In this document: positions 1 to 32,938 of the stretch, in pieces
Layout of the letters: the number at the start of each line of letters is the position of its first letter
Position numbering within the stretch: the first letter of the stretch is position 1
Source of the DNA: Oncomelania hupensis
Taxonomy: Eukaryota > Mollusca > Gastropoda > Littorinimorpha > Pomatiopsidae
DNA length: 64,000 nt
Direction of reading: 5' to 3'
Assembly: GCA_036898135.1 (NCBI GenBank)
Contig: CM072523.1
Coordinates: 33,570,864-33,634,863 of the forward strand
Notes under the pieces: generated by a model
Seen by the model: the letters and a program-made list of their open reading frames with translations, nothing else
Databases searched by the model: none
What the model was told of the DNA's origin: nothing
Position numbers and translations under genes: made by a program

Positions 1-1056
1 AAACCGAGAGCTAAGTCTCCTCCCAACTGCAACTGATGTCAAATCCACTCGGAGCACTATTAGACCAACAAATGCATAAGAAAGGAGACTCAGTTGCTGC
101 TGCTTCGGTCTCAGGAAGACACCTAGACCAGCATTTGCAACAGCGTCTACCTGATTTTTGTTCTGTTTATACAGCTGAGCTCAAGGCAATTCATATAGCT
201 CTGAAACAGGTTTATCAATCCAAAAGAACCTCGTTGTTAATCCTGTCTGATTCACTGTAAGCACTTCAGGCTCTTTCCACGAGAAAGATATCACACCCTT
301 TTCTGGCAGAGATCCATAACCTCCACACAGAACTTGTTTCTGAGGGTAAAAAGATAGTTTTTATGTGGGTACCTAGTCACATTGGCATCCACGGCAATAT
401 TGCAGTGGACAAAGCGGCTAAAAAAGCTCTGCATCTAGATTTCCCTTCAGAGATTTTCCAGTTTGTTCCATACTCTGACCTGCGTTGTATGACTGGAGTT
501 TATTGTAAACGGCTGTGGCAGACTGAATGGTCTAAGCAAATCAATATCAAATTATTTGAAATTCTTCCGGATTTATCTGCTTCTTTGCCTAACTTTGCTT
601 CCACCCGCAAAGAGGAAACTGTTTTGGCTCGCCTTCATATTGGGCATACTGATGTCACCCATGGTTTCCTTTTAAAAGGAGAAGAACCACCATGGTGCTC
701 TGCATGTAACAAATCCTTTTCCGTTCGTCATTTTATGTCTGAATGTGCTGATCTGGTTGATTTAAGGGAAAGATATCTTGGTTCAGTACCTTTTAATGAG
801 GTTTTTAAAGTATGCAATGGTCAGAACCTTTTTCAATTTTTACATGATGTTGGTTTGTTTTATCGCATCTAAATTATGTCGTCTTGTTTTGTATTCTTGT
901 TTGGATTTTATTGAAGAGACTGATTTTATTTACATCTTTCAAAATATTTAAATGTTAACAGTTTAATCTGATTTTACTTAATTTTTTGTGGTCCTGATTT
1001 GGTTCTTGGCAGTCCGCTGGACCCTATAAGCACTGAGTATCTATCTATCTATCAAC
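1..1056 (+). mobile_element. LINE 3' part with RNase H domain, cut by the window edge
   Basis: The end of a non-LTR retrotransposon. It contains an RNase H domain, a CCHC-like C-terminal tail and a 3' UTR. It finishes with GGTCCTGATTTGGTTC, CAGTCCGCTGGACC, TAAGCACTGAG and a short (TATC)n tail. The RNase H places it in an I-like group (inference). The same 3' tail recurs elsewhere in this window. Confidence 0.8.
36..872 (+). pseudogene. LINE pol C-terminus: RNase H plus zinc-binding tail, one in-frame stop
   Basis: One frame runs throughout, interrupted by TAA at 258-260 inside the RNase H (SDSL-stop-ALQAL). Visible motifs are YTAELKAIHIAL, the MWVPSHIGIHGN histidine region, and the tail LARLHIGHTDVTHGF, CSACNKSFSVRHFMSEC. 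In the intact family the domain removes the RNA template during insertion. The single stop suggests a recently dead copy. Confidence 0.8.
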
Positions 1057-1660
1057 AAATGCATAAACTGTAGCACATAATGAAGACGTCTTGCTAAAGA
1101 ACTTCCCCAGCACATTGGACAGTTTATAATTATTAATTACTTTTAATTAATGTTACGTTAGAATTTGTGTTGAAGATATAAAAGTTGAAATCACATAAAT
1201 ACGACTGGTGTCATTTTATTTGTATTGTTTTATGTCCACTAGCTCTTCTTCTTTCCAGACCAATTAAACTAATCGCTTGACTAGCAAAAATCAATTCTTA
1301 TTTGAGCCAATGATACTGTGAATCCCGAGAACACAGTCATATAAATTATTATGTGACCCAAGTACCGTGATTTAGTCTCTTACATCACCTAAGAATCTTG
1401 GTAAAGAACGACTGAAATAGCTAAATGCCTCATATATCTACAAATCTTAATCACCTTGTATGATAGTAATCTTATCTTCTCCAGGATATCATCACAGCCA
1501 TTTTGCTGTGTTCTCAGCTCGTCGGTGTATCAGCTGGGCTTGGTGAAAGTACAATTACAAATGTGTACTATAGGTGAAATGGAGGGCGACTGCTGGATCC
1601 CTGAAGCAAAATAGTAAATTTCGTCCCTATTGGTACACTTAGAAATCTTCGTTCTTCCTC
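1057..1660. other. Filamin intron or downstream DNA, AT-rich
   Basis: No exon, repeat element or RNA gene is recognised. The sequence is AT-rich with stops in all frames. Confidence 0.5.
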
Positions 1661-1805
1661 TGACACCCTCATGCTTCACATGCACCGCTACAAACTCCCC
1701 TCTGCTGGCCGTCGATCTTTCTCAGTGCTTGTCCCTTTAACGTGCAACTCTCTTCCCCTCTCCCTTCTTCTTCTTCTTCTTCTTCTTCTTCTTCTTCTTC
1801 TTCTT
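1660..1805 (+). pseudogene. Degenerate L2-like RT C-terminus followed by (TTC)n
   Basis: The plus frame reads HRYKLPSAGRRSFSVLVPL and CNSLPLSL, resembling the SFSVAGPxLWNSLPLSL ending of L2/CR1-type polymerases. A (TTC)13 tract at 1767-1805 follows. The piece is short, so the assignment is tentative. Confidence 0.4.
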
Positions 1806-1986
1806 CATAGTACTGTGGATACCCCGTTTTCGAGGAAATGACTCCACAACTTTGGTGTGCACAGCGAAGGGTGTTCACAGATTTAAAATCAGGCAAAAGT
1901 ACTATTTGAGGATGAGGCAGTGAGGTAGTCTGACTGGGTTAAAATTGTGTTAAGACATATGTACACGTAGTCGTAGGAGGTATTCA

Positions 1987-2880
1987 TTACAAGATGTTTA
2001 TGCTCCAGTCTGTCAGCGATGCTCTGAAAGATGCGACAGACGGGGCTGATACTGATTCAGCGCTCAGAGAGTTCCATAGCCTTGTAGCTGATGGAAAGAA
2101 GGAGTGCTTGTACACATCTGTTCTAGTGTGGGGGACAAGGAGTTTCATGTTGTGACCCCTAGTGCTCCTGTGGGCTCCACGCACAAGTCCCAGCTGGGAA
2201 ACGTCGACAAGGCCGTGCATGATACGGTACATCATGGTCACCTTGTCGACCTGTCTCCGCTGTTGCAGGGGTTCCAGGTTCAGCTTTTCCAACATGGATG
2301 TTGCACTGCTGGTCCTGCTGAAGTCATGTAGGATACGACGGGCTGCTCGTCGTTGGACCATCTCCAGTGTGGAGACTAGGTGTTGTTGATGGGGATCCCA
2401 CACGACTGCAGCGTACTCCAGCAGAGGACGGGCGAGGCTCTTGAAGCACTCAGACTGGACTCCTGCCGAGCATCCTTTGAGGTTCCTGTGGGCAAAAGCA
2501 CTGGTCTTGTTAGCTTTCGCTGCTGTTGCCTGGACGTGTTTTCCCCAGTTTAGGTCTCCAGACAGGTTTACTCCAAGGTATTTTGCCTCCGAGACAGTGT
2601 TGAGGGTCTGGCTATGCAGTTTATAGCTTGAGGAAATCCTGTTTCTCTTTCTGGTGACAGAGAGTAGATGGCACTTCTGGACATTGAAGGTCATCTGCCA
2701 CCTGAGCTCCCATTCTTCTAGTTTGTCCAGGTCCTGCTGCAGTGCAGTAACGTCAGCTGGAGACTTTATGCAGGAGTAGATGATAGTGTCGTCTGCGAAG
2801 AGTCTGACCTTTGATTTGAGTCCCTGACCGAGGTCATTGATGAAAATCAGGAAGAGGGTAGGTCCAAGCACGGAGCCTTA
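1987..2880 (-). pseudogene. CR1-like LINE reverse transcriptase C-terminal half, 5'-truncated
   Basis: An uninterrupted 294-codon frame starts at the RT motif GSVLGPTLFLIFINDL and runs through RLFADDTIIYS (catalytic FADD), QKCHLL, KYLGVNLS, then the C-terminal LEMVQRRAARRIL and SFFPSATRLWNSLSAES to a stop at 1987-1989. The 5' side stops abruptly at 2880 in the middle of the conserved PQGSVLGP motif, which is typical 5' truncation. The encoded fragment lacks the endonuclease and RT fingers, so it is dead. Confidence 0.85.
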
Positions 2881-3299
2881 AATGTAAAGAACCCTTCGCA
2901 GCTCTCCAAACATAGCTACTTTCAAATCCAACTTGAAAACTCATTTCTTCCTTAAATGTTTCTGATCTTGCCTCCCATCATCATCGTCGTTATTCATCCA
3001 TTTGTTTTGTTTTATTTTTTATTTTTATTCAGACCACCACCACCGCCACCACCCATCCCATCACCCATCCTTAGCTCTCCCCTCCACCCTCCCTCCCTCC
3101 CCTGTCTCTTATTCGTTAGGAAGTTTCTGATTTTATTTTGCATGAACCCGGATGTTTAGAATGAATGCGTGAGTACTGCGCTTTGAACTCATATTGTTCA
3201 TTGGGAAAAAGCGCTATATAAATATTCTTCTTCTTCTTCTTCTTCTTCTTCTTCTTCTTCTTCTTCTTCTTCTTCTTCTTCTTCTTCTTCTTCTTCTTG
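2881..3299 (+). mobile_element. L2-like LINE 3' end with GCGCTATATAAAT terminus and (TTC)n tail
   Basis: The plus strand begins with the polymerase C-terminus LRSSPNIATFKSNLKTHFF and a stop, followed by a 3' UTR rich in CCACC and CTTT. It ends GGGAAAAAGCGCTATATAAA and then (TTC)25 at 3224-3299. The tail grades into the microsatellite. The element abuts the opposite-strand CR1 fragment at 2880/2881. Confidence 0.65.
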
Positions 3300-3947
3300 T
3301 TATTATTATTAATTATGGGAGGGTGGGGGAAGGGTTAAAGAGGGGGTGGGGGAGATGTAGATATGGATGGAGGTGAGTGTGGGGTAGAGGATGGAGGTTG
3401 GAAAGAAAGAAAACGTGCACAAGTTTTTCAATCTCTGTCCACACGGACTCATAAAGACAGGTTTTGCTTTAATAGCAGCTTTCGTTTCGTCCGAACTTCG
3501 ATGGGTTATCCTACTAATTCGAGATCGGTGTTGACTGCACAATGCAAGCAACATGTAATTATATACAAGAGGACAAATAATGACGCAGGTAAGCTTACAT
3601 TCATGCGACCTTGAAGAGTCTAAGGTTAAAAAGGTTAAAGGTCCACGCTCTGCATAATCACAAAGGAACTTTACAGCAATTAAAGGGATATCCCATGCAA
3701 AAGCAACAACAACTGCTGAAACGGAAAGTACAAATTAAACCTGTTTAAAGCTGATTGAAAGCATGCTGGCATCACACTTATGTATTCACACTAGCACAAC
3801 AATGGTTCACTAGCACAACAATGATTAGCTGAGTGGCATCAACTTGTAAAAAGCGGGTTATGGGACTTTAGGTTGAGTTCACACACGTGGGTTCACACAA
3901 CACTCATCCAAATCTGACGTCAGACTGATGACGTCAAAATCAAATAC
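3300..3947. other. Filamin downstream intron sequence
   Basis: Purine-rich stretch at 3315-3420, otherwise unremarkable. A 20-bp motif (CACTAGCACAACAATG) is duplicated around 3787-3825. No exon is found. Confidence 0.5.
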
Positions 3948-25256
<21,309 letters not shown>

Positions 25257-26480
25257 TTTGATGTAGTCAAAGTTCGATGTAGATATGATGTCAAGTTCCT
25301 TTTTTCAAAAATTGTACATTTGCCCTTTTTCTCTAGGTCTAAACTGTAGTCCAGTTGTTGGTCTTTTTACAGTCCACACGAGTATTGTAGATAATCCGAG
25401 AGTAGCTGTACACTCGTTATTGTAAAGTGGATGATGTTGCTTTATAACCTTCACATTTGAAATGGGTATGCTTGATTATATCTTACTGCCTACACGATTG
25501 ACAGGGAGTATCCCTAGTTATATTATAACATACACTATTTCACTAATTTGTAATGACGAAGCCATCTTCAAGATAGCAACAATTCTATTCAAATGTGTGT
25601 CAATCATCATTGACGGAGAAAAGAAAAGTAGACACAATCATACTGATTATTTAAAAAGCTCTGCAGATCTTAAACTTAACAAATAAACAAAAATAGTGTT
25701 ACACTGTTGTTGGTTTCTTTAATCAGTAGTTGATTCTGCCTCGATGCTTGAATCCTGATAAGAGTAACTCAGATTCGTTTATCCACGCAATTCAACCTGT
25801 TCACTCCGCAACAAGGCAGGAGTCGTCGTATGAGGTTTTCCAACTTTATTCAGTGTACATCAACAACTGCATACAATCGCTCAATCGCTTTTTTCACTTT
25901 CACTTCTTTTCAGACACAATGCATCACCTATATAGTTTTTCTATAATCGAGAGAATATTCGAATATTCCAGCGTGACACAATATCAGCCAATCAGAATAA
26001 AATTCGTCACCAGAACTATGCACTGACTTACGTATATAACTTTATTTAGGTTAGAAGAATCTCGTAGCTACCACTAGCTATATCTACACGCTTCGATCGA
26101 CAGTAAAAAAAAGTAATTAGAGAAAATTCTCCAATAATATCGACCAACGAAAATTATCAACATTATACTAAGCTTCTTCTAACAACAACGCAAAATCAAC
26201 TCAAAGGTAAATACACTCTGTTATTGCATGCTTTGCAAAACAAAACGATCGGATCTATCGTGCGCGTCTCAAACGTAACAAATAGCCAGAGTCCAAAACA
26301 GAAAGTTGACACATTTTTATTTGTGATTTCATGTCTTTCCTGTACAGAATACCTAGTCTAGTTTATAATTATGTTTCCGCGATTAATAACTACCACAAAA
26401 AAAAATCCTCCACGATTGGAACGAACTTAAATAAATGTTGGTTGTCTTGCTTTTTTCCCATCATCATTTATAATTGCTAA
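25257..26480 (-). other. Upstream region of the filamin gene
   Basis: Holds the 5' UTR and promoter, wherever they lie. No TATA box or upstream coding exon is clear. An unclassified stretch at 25730-26010 has TTTATTCAGTG (like a reversed poly-A signal) but no partner copy in the window. Confidence 0.4.
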
Positions 26481-26483
26481 GCT

Positions 26484-26905
26484 AAGCTTCAACGAAGAAT
26501 ACAAAGGATGGAGATGAGGTGCTACAGAAGACTTCTGGGCATTTCCTATACCCAGCACATCACCAACGACGAAGTCCGACAGACCATCACACAAGCCATT
26601 GGACAACACGATGACCTGCTCACAGTGGTGAAAAAACGGAAACTCCGAGGGTATGGCCACGTCACCAGATTATCAGGTCTTGTAAAGACCATCCTGCAAG
26701 GCACAGTGCAAGGAGGTAGAAGAAGAGGGAGACCAAAAAAAGAGGCGGGGGGACAACATTCGAGAATGGACTGGTTTGACACTGAGCGAAACAATAAGGG
26801 TTGCTGAGGACAGGGAAAGATGGAGTACGCTGGTTAAACGATCATCTGTGGTGCCCCTACGACATCCGAGTTACGGGATAGGATAGGATAGGATAGGATA
26901 GGAAG
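26484..26905 (+). pseudogene. RTE LINE C-terminal fragment, frameshifted
   Basis: MEMRCYRRLLGISYTQHI, VVKKRKLRGYGHVTRLSG and GGRRRGRPKK match the C-terminus of the RTE copy at 52243. A small insertion near 26738 breaks the frame before the EWTGL region. The fragment ends in (GGATA)n. Confidence 0.88.
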
Positions 26906-27329
26906 CAGTATCTCCCATGATTTTTATAGAAAATTATGCTATGGTTGACATTAATTACTATAATTGTATGTATCTTTATTTTACGTTAATTCATTGTAAC
27001 TTATTTTGTTGCCTTACGATTATCACACAAGTTAACAGTCGTTAAAATAAAATTAAGAAATTACATTATATACCTTTGTATCTGCTGATTTAAAAAAAAC
27101 CAACTATATATATTATATATACACAAAAGATGCAGAGGAATCCTTTAATCACAAACTGGCAGAATCATACGTGCGAGTAATGTAGGTTTTATTTTTACGA
27201 CGGAGTTATCAAGTCTCTTGAAGAAGAAGAAGACGTTTTCTGACTACAGTTACTGTTTACGATGAAAGTACATGTAATTAGGCCTACCTATTAGGCGTCG
27301 CAATGGGGTAGTGATATGGGTACACGCTA

Positions 27330-27545
27330 GCAATGTTACATGTTAAGCAAAGGCAACCACCAAACGACGCAGAAAGATTAAACAAGCGCCCGACACACCC
27401 CGGTCCAGCCAAACGTGAATCGAATGGGTACCCGGATCTGTTTAAAACCGGGGAAGGTGAAGCAGCGAGGGAGAAGGAATAAGCACTGCACTCATTAAGC
27501 TGGTCTAGAGAAAAGAGAGGTCCCAACACCGCGTCCCTGTACAAA
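27330..27545 (-). repeat. Dispersed repeat family R, copy 1
   Basis: The minus strand has CCTCTCTTTTCTCTAGACC, GCTTAATGAG, TAAACAGATCCGGGTACCCA and GGTGTGTCG, matching the plus strand at 49930-50150 over about 200 bp. The family is unknown. Confidence 0.6.
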
Positions 27546-28920
27546 CAACGGAAAGGTTAGGGGGACTCCTTTGGAAAGACCTATCATATGATTCTGTGAT
27601 ATGCTTCCTCTATCATTGTCTTGCGCTAACTTCGGTTCATCTTGTAGATGGATAGCTGACTGTTCAAAGACACAGTAACAGTATTTGTTTTGTAGTTAAA
27701 GTGCCTTCTCTCTGCGCGGGTATCCTCCATGGTTGGCAGCTAGTTTGTTCTGAAAACGAACCAATATTTTTTGTTTGGTTTATCAGAAGAAAAAGAAGAT
27801 AAGGTTGTAAACTGAGTAATAAATAAATACCACCACCTCCCCCTCCCCCCCAAAATAAATAAATAAATAAATAAATAAAATCCATGTAGGACATCTACGA
27901 AAGAGCTAAACGTAGGGGACTAAATGTGAATCATATTATGTAGGCAAACGTGCTGCCAATATTATAGTATGAATAAAGAAGCTTTATAAATAATAATAAA
28001 TAAATAATAATTATACGCAGGCCACCATCCACGTGGTTATAGCGTGCTCATTGGGATTTATTTTCTGGGCATCAACCGACGAATTGTAGCTTGACCCCTT
28101 GTCCTCTTTTCGATCACAAAGGTAAGCTTATACAAAAAGGTAAGCTTTGTAATTGTTTTAACATAGGAGATTCATCAGTGCTAATGACGAAAGTAACGCG
28201 GTCATATCAGTAGCTTTGTGCCTTGTCCAGTCAACAATGTAGCTATCCATATCAAGCATTATTGATCTCATTAACTTAAAGAACCCCAAGACCACATATT
28301 TCAGCGTCCCAAATCCCTTTCATGTTCACAGTCATTGTTTCTCAAAATAACCTTTTTGAAATAAGCAGTTTTGATGTAAATGGGAAACCTCATGTGTTTA
28401 TCCACCTATTAATAGAGTCAAGGTTGAGTTTAAACAATAAGCAGTGCAACGCAAGTGTGTATAACAGGCACAGTTGTTCGTCTGCAAAACAAGGACGTGA
28501 TGCGCCTAAAATTCAAAGGTTAAGCTTGAGCAACGCGAACGTTGTGTTGATAATAACGTTATCGTTCTCCTATCGAAGCTTGGAAGTCGCAGCTTGTGCT
28601 ATGACCGTTCACAAATTGGACCCCGAACGTGTAGGTACAAAACTTTAATGGATCCTTTGAGTGCAAACATCTACATGTAGGTACAAAATGTACTGATCTC
28701 TTTGACTGTGAAAACATCTATAGACACACTTAACTTAAATGTATACTTTTTATAATCAATTTTTGTTCCCAAAGTGTTCATCCATATGTGTAAAATGCGA
28801 GTCGCTTTCTCCGCGAAAATATGGCAGCAGCTATACGCAGCACTTTGAGGTCAAACTGGGAAATAGGATTGGTTTGACATACTCGCGTGCAAACACGCAC
28901 GCACGCTGAGCACATGTATG
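27546..28920. other. Intergenic, nothing recognised
   Basis: AT-rich with short (AAAT)n at 27850-27880. No frame, RNA or known element stands out. Confidence 0.5.
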
Positions 28921-28959
28921 CACTTTGTATGGTTACTACTATCAACTTGGTTCTAATAC

Positions 28960-29160
28960 TGTACTACCACCACCACCTCCACCACCACCACCACACCACA
29001 GTCACCACCCACCACCACTAACAACAACAATAGCCAACAACAAACAACAGCAACGGCAACCCACTCATGCACTTTTTGTTTACATGCACCCACCCACACA
29101 TCCACACACATACAAACACACACACTCTCACACACACTCTATCACCCACGCAACCCACAT
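28960..29160. repeat. (CCA)n and (CA)n simple-sequence region
   Basis: CACCACC tracts followed by CACACA/CACTCA tracts. Confidence 0.8.
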
Positions 29161-29214
29161 CCATTCTTCTTAACCCCCTCTCACACCGCTGTCCATTTCC
29201 ACACAATCGTTACC

Positions 29215-29440
29215 ATCCATTACACATAGCCAAGGCACTTAGAAGACCCGGTTTAGAATATGTTAACGTCATTTGATACTGAGGAGGCAACTTGTCGCCG
29301 TAGAAATGGACAAAAGAAGAGCTACAAAATTACTAAAAGAATGTAAAAATATGTCTTTCTGGAAAGGCTGAAATACCTTAAACTTGCACTCTCGTACGGA
29401 GAGGCTTCAAGCATACCGATTTTTAAACTTTGATGGATAG
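29215..29440 (+). pseudogene. Decayed CR1-like RT C-terminal fragment
   Basis: The plus strand has ALRRPGLEYVNVI, then (one frame over) RRATKLL, and FLERLKYLKLALSYGE. These echo the VRPxLEYAxxVW, QRRATKLV, ERLKxLKLPSLxxRR ending of CR1-type polymerases. Several stops and shifts are present. Confidence 0.5.
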
Positions 29441-29736
29441 ACGTGTTCACTGGACCTTACTATGTGTGCATCAAAGATGTGTTTTAACCTCTTTGACATT
29501 TTCACTGGACCTTACTGTTTGTGCATTGAAACAAATTACCATTAACGCTTAAAAAAGCACCAATGATTAACCAGTTTAAACATCAGTTGGACAAGATTCC
29601 AAAATTCCAAGACCTTTTTTATGCTATGACGAATAATTGAAAATGTTAGGTACATTGCATGCATATCAAACCCAATTCACTTAAAGTTGATCACAGATGG
29701 GGCGCAGACTTCACAATCTATAAAACTATTCCTTAC

Positions 29737-29747
29737 TACTGCTGCTG

Positions 29748-29826
<79 letters not shown>
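29737..29826. repeat. (ACT)n microsatellite
   Basis: Nearly pure ACT, about 27 units. Confidence 0.95.
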
Positions 29827-29827
<1 letters not shown>

Positions 29828-30010
29828 GAGACTGATTGACTGACTGACTGAGACTGAGACTGAGACTTTATTCGTCTAGGAAATTTACATAGAAATTTGC
29901 TTTCGGTTGCACGTACAACCATAATAACTGTGAAATGTAGAATATCTTTACAAGAATTTACATGTACAAACAAACATAAATAATTAGGGCAACACATAAA
30001 ACATAATAAA
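29827..30010 (-). mobile_element. LINE-type 3' end with AATAAAGTCTCAGTC tail
   Basis: The minus strand reads GCAACCGAAAGCAAATTTC, then TAGACGAATAAAGTCTCAG and a (CAGT)n-type tail running into the ACT tract. This is the layout of a LINE 3' UTR with its own polyadenylation hexamer. The family is not identified. Confidence 0.4.
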
Positions 30011-30179
30011 ACAACTACTATCCCACAAAACATAAAACATACTTGCGCTTACACTCTCGCAGCGCATACACCCTCTCATACCATCACAAACCAACGCCAT
30101 CACGCGCAAACACCACAGGCGTTCAATCACAGGCAACCCATGCACAGACATGATCATCACATGCTAAGCCAAATCACAA

Positions 30180-30270
30180 AACAGGACTGTTTGACAAATT
30201 ACCACACACATACACACACACACACACCCACGCACACACACACACTCTTACACCCCCACCCCCCTCTCTT
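30180..30270. repeat. (CA)n-rich tract
   Basis: CACACA and CACCCC simple sequence. Confidence 0.75.
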
Positions 30271-30524
30271 CACCCCCTCCCGCAAACTGGCAAACAAAAA
30301 TTCTCGTTGACTAGATACATTTATCAGACTGAATGACTGACTGACTGACTAACTGATCAGATTTCATAAAGTTAGGGAATAGCATTTTGTGAGTCGATTG
30401 GCGCTCGGCAGAAAGGGCCGGCGGAACCTGCCAGTCCTCGCGCGGCAGCTGATAAACCTGCCGAATCTGGAGGAAATCTGCACCAGCAGTCACACTGCGG
30501 ATGGTTGGAGTTACGCTGAATGGC

Positions 30525-30668
30525 CACTACTGCTGCTGCTTCTACTACCACCATCATCACTACTACTACTATTACTTCTACTGCTACTACTACTACTACG
30601 ACTAGTACGACTACTACTAACTACTACTACTACACTATTATTATTACTACTACTACTGCTGCTACTAT
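30525..30668. repeat. (CTA)n/(CTG)n microsatellite
   Basis: Impure CTA repeats with CTG interruptions. Confidence 0.85.
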
Positions 30669-30669
30669 A

Positions 30670-31250
30670 GAAGAAAGCTAAACTTACGTACCTACCGTGC
30701 TAAAAATGGAAATAGCTGTCAAACGTTATCACATAGACAAAATGCTCTTATAAAGACTTGGTTGTCAAGACTGCAAAACACCACTCTACTACAGACAAAA
30801 AGAAACAACGTGACTGTCAAATTAGAAAAAAATAATAGCAAGCATTTCTCTATCGGTGTGTCATATAATTTAAGTACGCCGATAACAAACTACGGCTTAG
30901 AAAACAGTTCTTTACCTTAAATTGCTAAACGATAAAGCAAGTATTTCGAGTGTGCCTAAAGCACTTGATATCTACAAGAATCGCTCGCCCCCCCTTGGTG
31001 TTTGTGTGGGTTCTAAGTACACAGAAGGCTTGCTCCAAATGCATGTGATTAACAAAGAGGCGACTGTGAAGAAATAATGGTGATGATGAAGAAATACGCA
31101 ACCGTCAATTTCGCTAGCAATCCTTTTAAAGTGGTCTGCCACGACCTTAATTGATGATAGGGTAGGTGAACGAGTAAATACCAATACTAGAGAACTCTCC
31201 TTCGCCAGTTTCAAGCATAGACGCGATTGATCGCCCAGACTGAGTAAAAT
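30670..31250. other. Intergenic, nothing recognised
   Basis: No element or gene is seen. Confidence 0.5.
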
Positions 31251-31559
31251 GGTAGGCCTACCCTATCCTATCTCTTGTGTCCCGTGATTTTCTGTTGTCA
31301 TTGTTCAAAGTATCTACAGGTTACAACTTGACAAGCATTGTTTGTTGGGAAGATAAATGGCGCGGGCTGCGTAGAGACAGTCGTGATAATGGGCAGAAGG
31401 AGTGGAGGAAGAAAAGGGAAGGAGGAAGATGGAAGGAAGGAAGAAAGAAGGAGGAATGAAGGATGAAGAAAGAAAAGGATGTTTATTTTAATATCTTTTT
31501 TACCGAAATGATAAGACAAACACACCCACCCACCCCCACACACACACTTACACACACAC

Positions 31560-32520
31560 ACACGAAATAAAATAAAATAAAATAAAAGGTAATAAATAAA
31601 TAAATAAATAAATGAACAAGAACAAAATAATGATAATAATAACAAATTAAATAATTAATAAATTATGAAATAAATAAATTAAAATAACCCATAAATATAA
31701 TTATTATTTTAAAAAATCAGTTGTCATAAATTTTGACCAACTGCAAAACCAACAAACTTTTTTAGCTAAACTAATGCATACATCAAAACTAATATGGCCC
31801 AGAGATGTTACATTGTGAGGCAGACTATTGCGCAATTGATTGCATTCAAGTAAAACATGATTCAAAGAAAACATTTCATTACATATATATATTTGATATT
31901 CTTACAATATTTAGTTCTTACATAATTTAGATATATTCTATCAGCCATCGTCACAATAGTCCTGGGAATTCCATTACGTTGTTCAAATTGTTGATTAAAA
32001 TCAGATTTCTTTTTAACTTCCTTTAAAACTTGCATCTTTTTGACTGACAATAATATATTAAACATAACTGCCATATTTTGTTTTAGCCCAAATTCTTTAG
32101 CAGCTTTTTTAGCCAGTCATTAAAGTGAAATCCACTGTGAGAAGTAACCTAGCCAGAGTTAACTTGTGTTCTATTAATTATAATACTATGAATCAAGTTC
32201 TTAATTTAAATAATTATTTATTTTCGTTATTTACTGTTATTAGAATTTAGTGCCTCTAAAACAGATTTTGAGTCAACACGTATAACAACATAATAGACAA
32301 TTTATTTGTGCAGCGTATAGTAATTATTTTATTTAAAGCCATCAGTATTGCTATCCATTCTACAGTGAACATTGAATATCATTTTTCTTATAAATGAAAT
32401 GATTCTGTAATTTAATTTTAAATTCAGGAATAACAAAAGCTGCTCCCGTATTCCCATTTTCTAAGACCAATTCGACAGTGTATATTATAAGTTGTGTTAA
32501 ATATTTTTCATTTCAATGAT
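31560..32520 (-). pseudogene. Decayed LINE with RNase H domain
   Basis: The minus strand contains VEWIAILMAL and DSKSVLEAL-like pieces, then LAKKAAKEFGLKQNMAVMF, a run QVLKEVKKKSDFNQQFEQRN and YLNYVRTKYCKN. This is the order RNase H, then arm, then C-terminal zinc-like tail of I-type LINEs. Several stops occur. It ends in an (ATTT)n tail at about 31560-31690. The sequence differs from the LINE at 1-1056. Confidence 0.55.
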
Positions 32521-32663
32521 TACGAACATCAATTATATATTGTTAAACATGAGTTAATTTTTATTATTTTATTTTATTGAAGTTATTATTTGTATTATTT
32601 GATTTTATTTGAGTATTTATTTGTATTATTATTTATTACATTATTTAGAGGAAGACATGAAAG

Positions 32664-32697
32664 AAGAAGAAGAAGAAGAAGAAGAAGAAGAAGAAGA
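32664..32697. repeat. (AGA)n microsatellite
   Basis: Adjoins the SINE tail. Confidence 0.85.
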
Positions 32698-32938
32698 ATG
32701 AATGAATGAATGAACACTGAGGTTTAATGTCTACACCCACCGTTGGTGATATGGCAGACTGAGATACCCGGCCTGCCTATGGAACAAAGGGTAGGGACCT
32801 AAACAAAACTGAACCACCAGAGCTAAAATGGACAGTTAAAAAGGGCCACTTTTATTTCGCCCACCGCGGGATTCGACACTGGGTCATCAGTGTGCCAGGC
32901 GAACGCTCTTCCACTTTAGCTACGGCGGAGGGACGAAA
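32698..32938 (-). mobile_element. tRNA-derived SINE, copy 1 (full head)
   Basis: The minus strand starts near CCGCCGTAGCTAAAGTGGAA (A box), then has CAGTGTCGAATCCCGC (B box). A body follows with GGTGGGTGTAGACATTAAAC and a (CATT)n tail next to (TTC)n. Related copies lie at 58862-59062 and 39915-40020. Confidence 0.75.

Noticed and set aside
1..3947. Further filamin exons left of 3948
   Set aside because: Looked for an SP-x-x-x-V start with a phase-1 acceptor and found none. The sequence is LINE fragments and microsatellites.
25730..26010. Possible solo LTR upstream of the filamin gene
   Set aside because: TTTATTCAGTG is suggestive, but no second copy, TG/CA ends or target duplication could be shown.
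27284..27544. 86-codon minus-strand frame as a host exon
   Set aside because: It coincides with repeat family R and has no matching splice partner.
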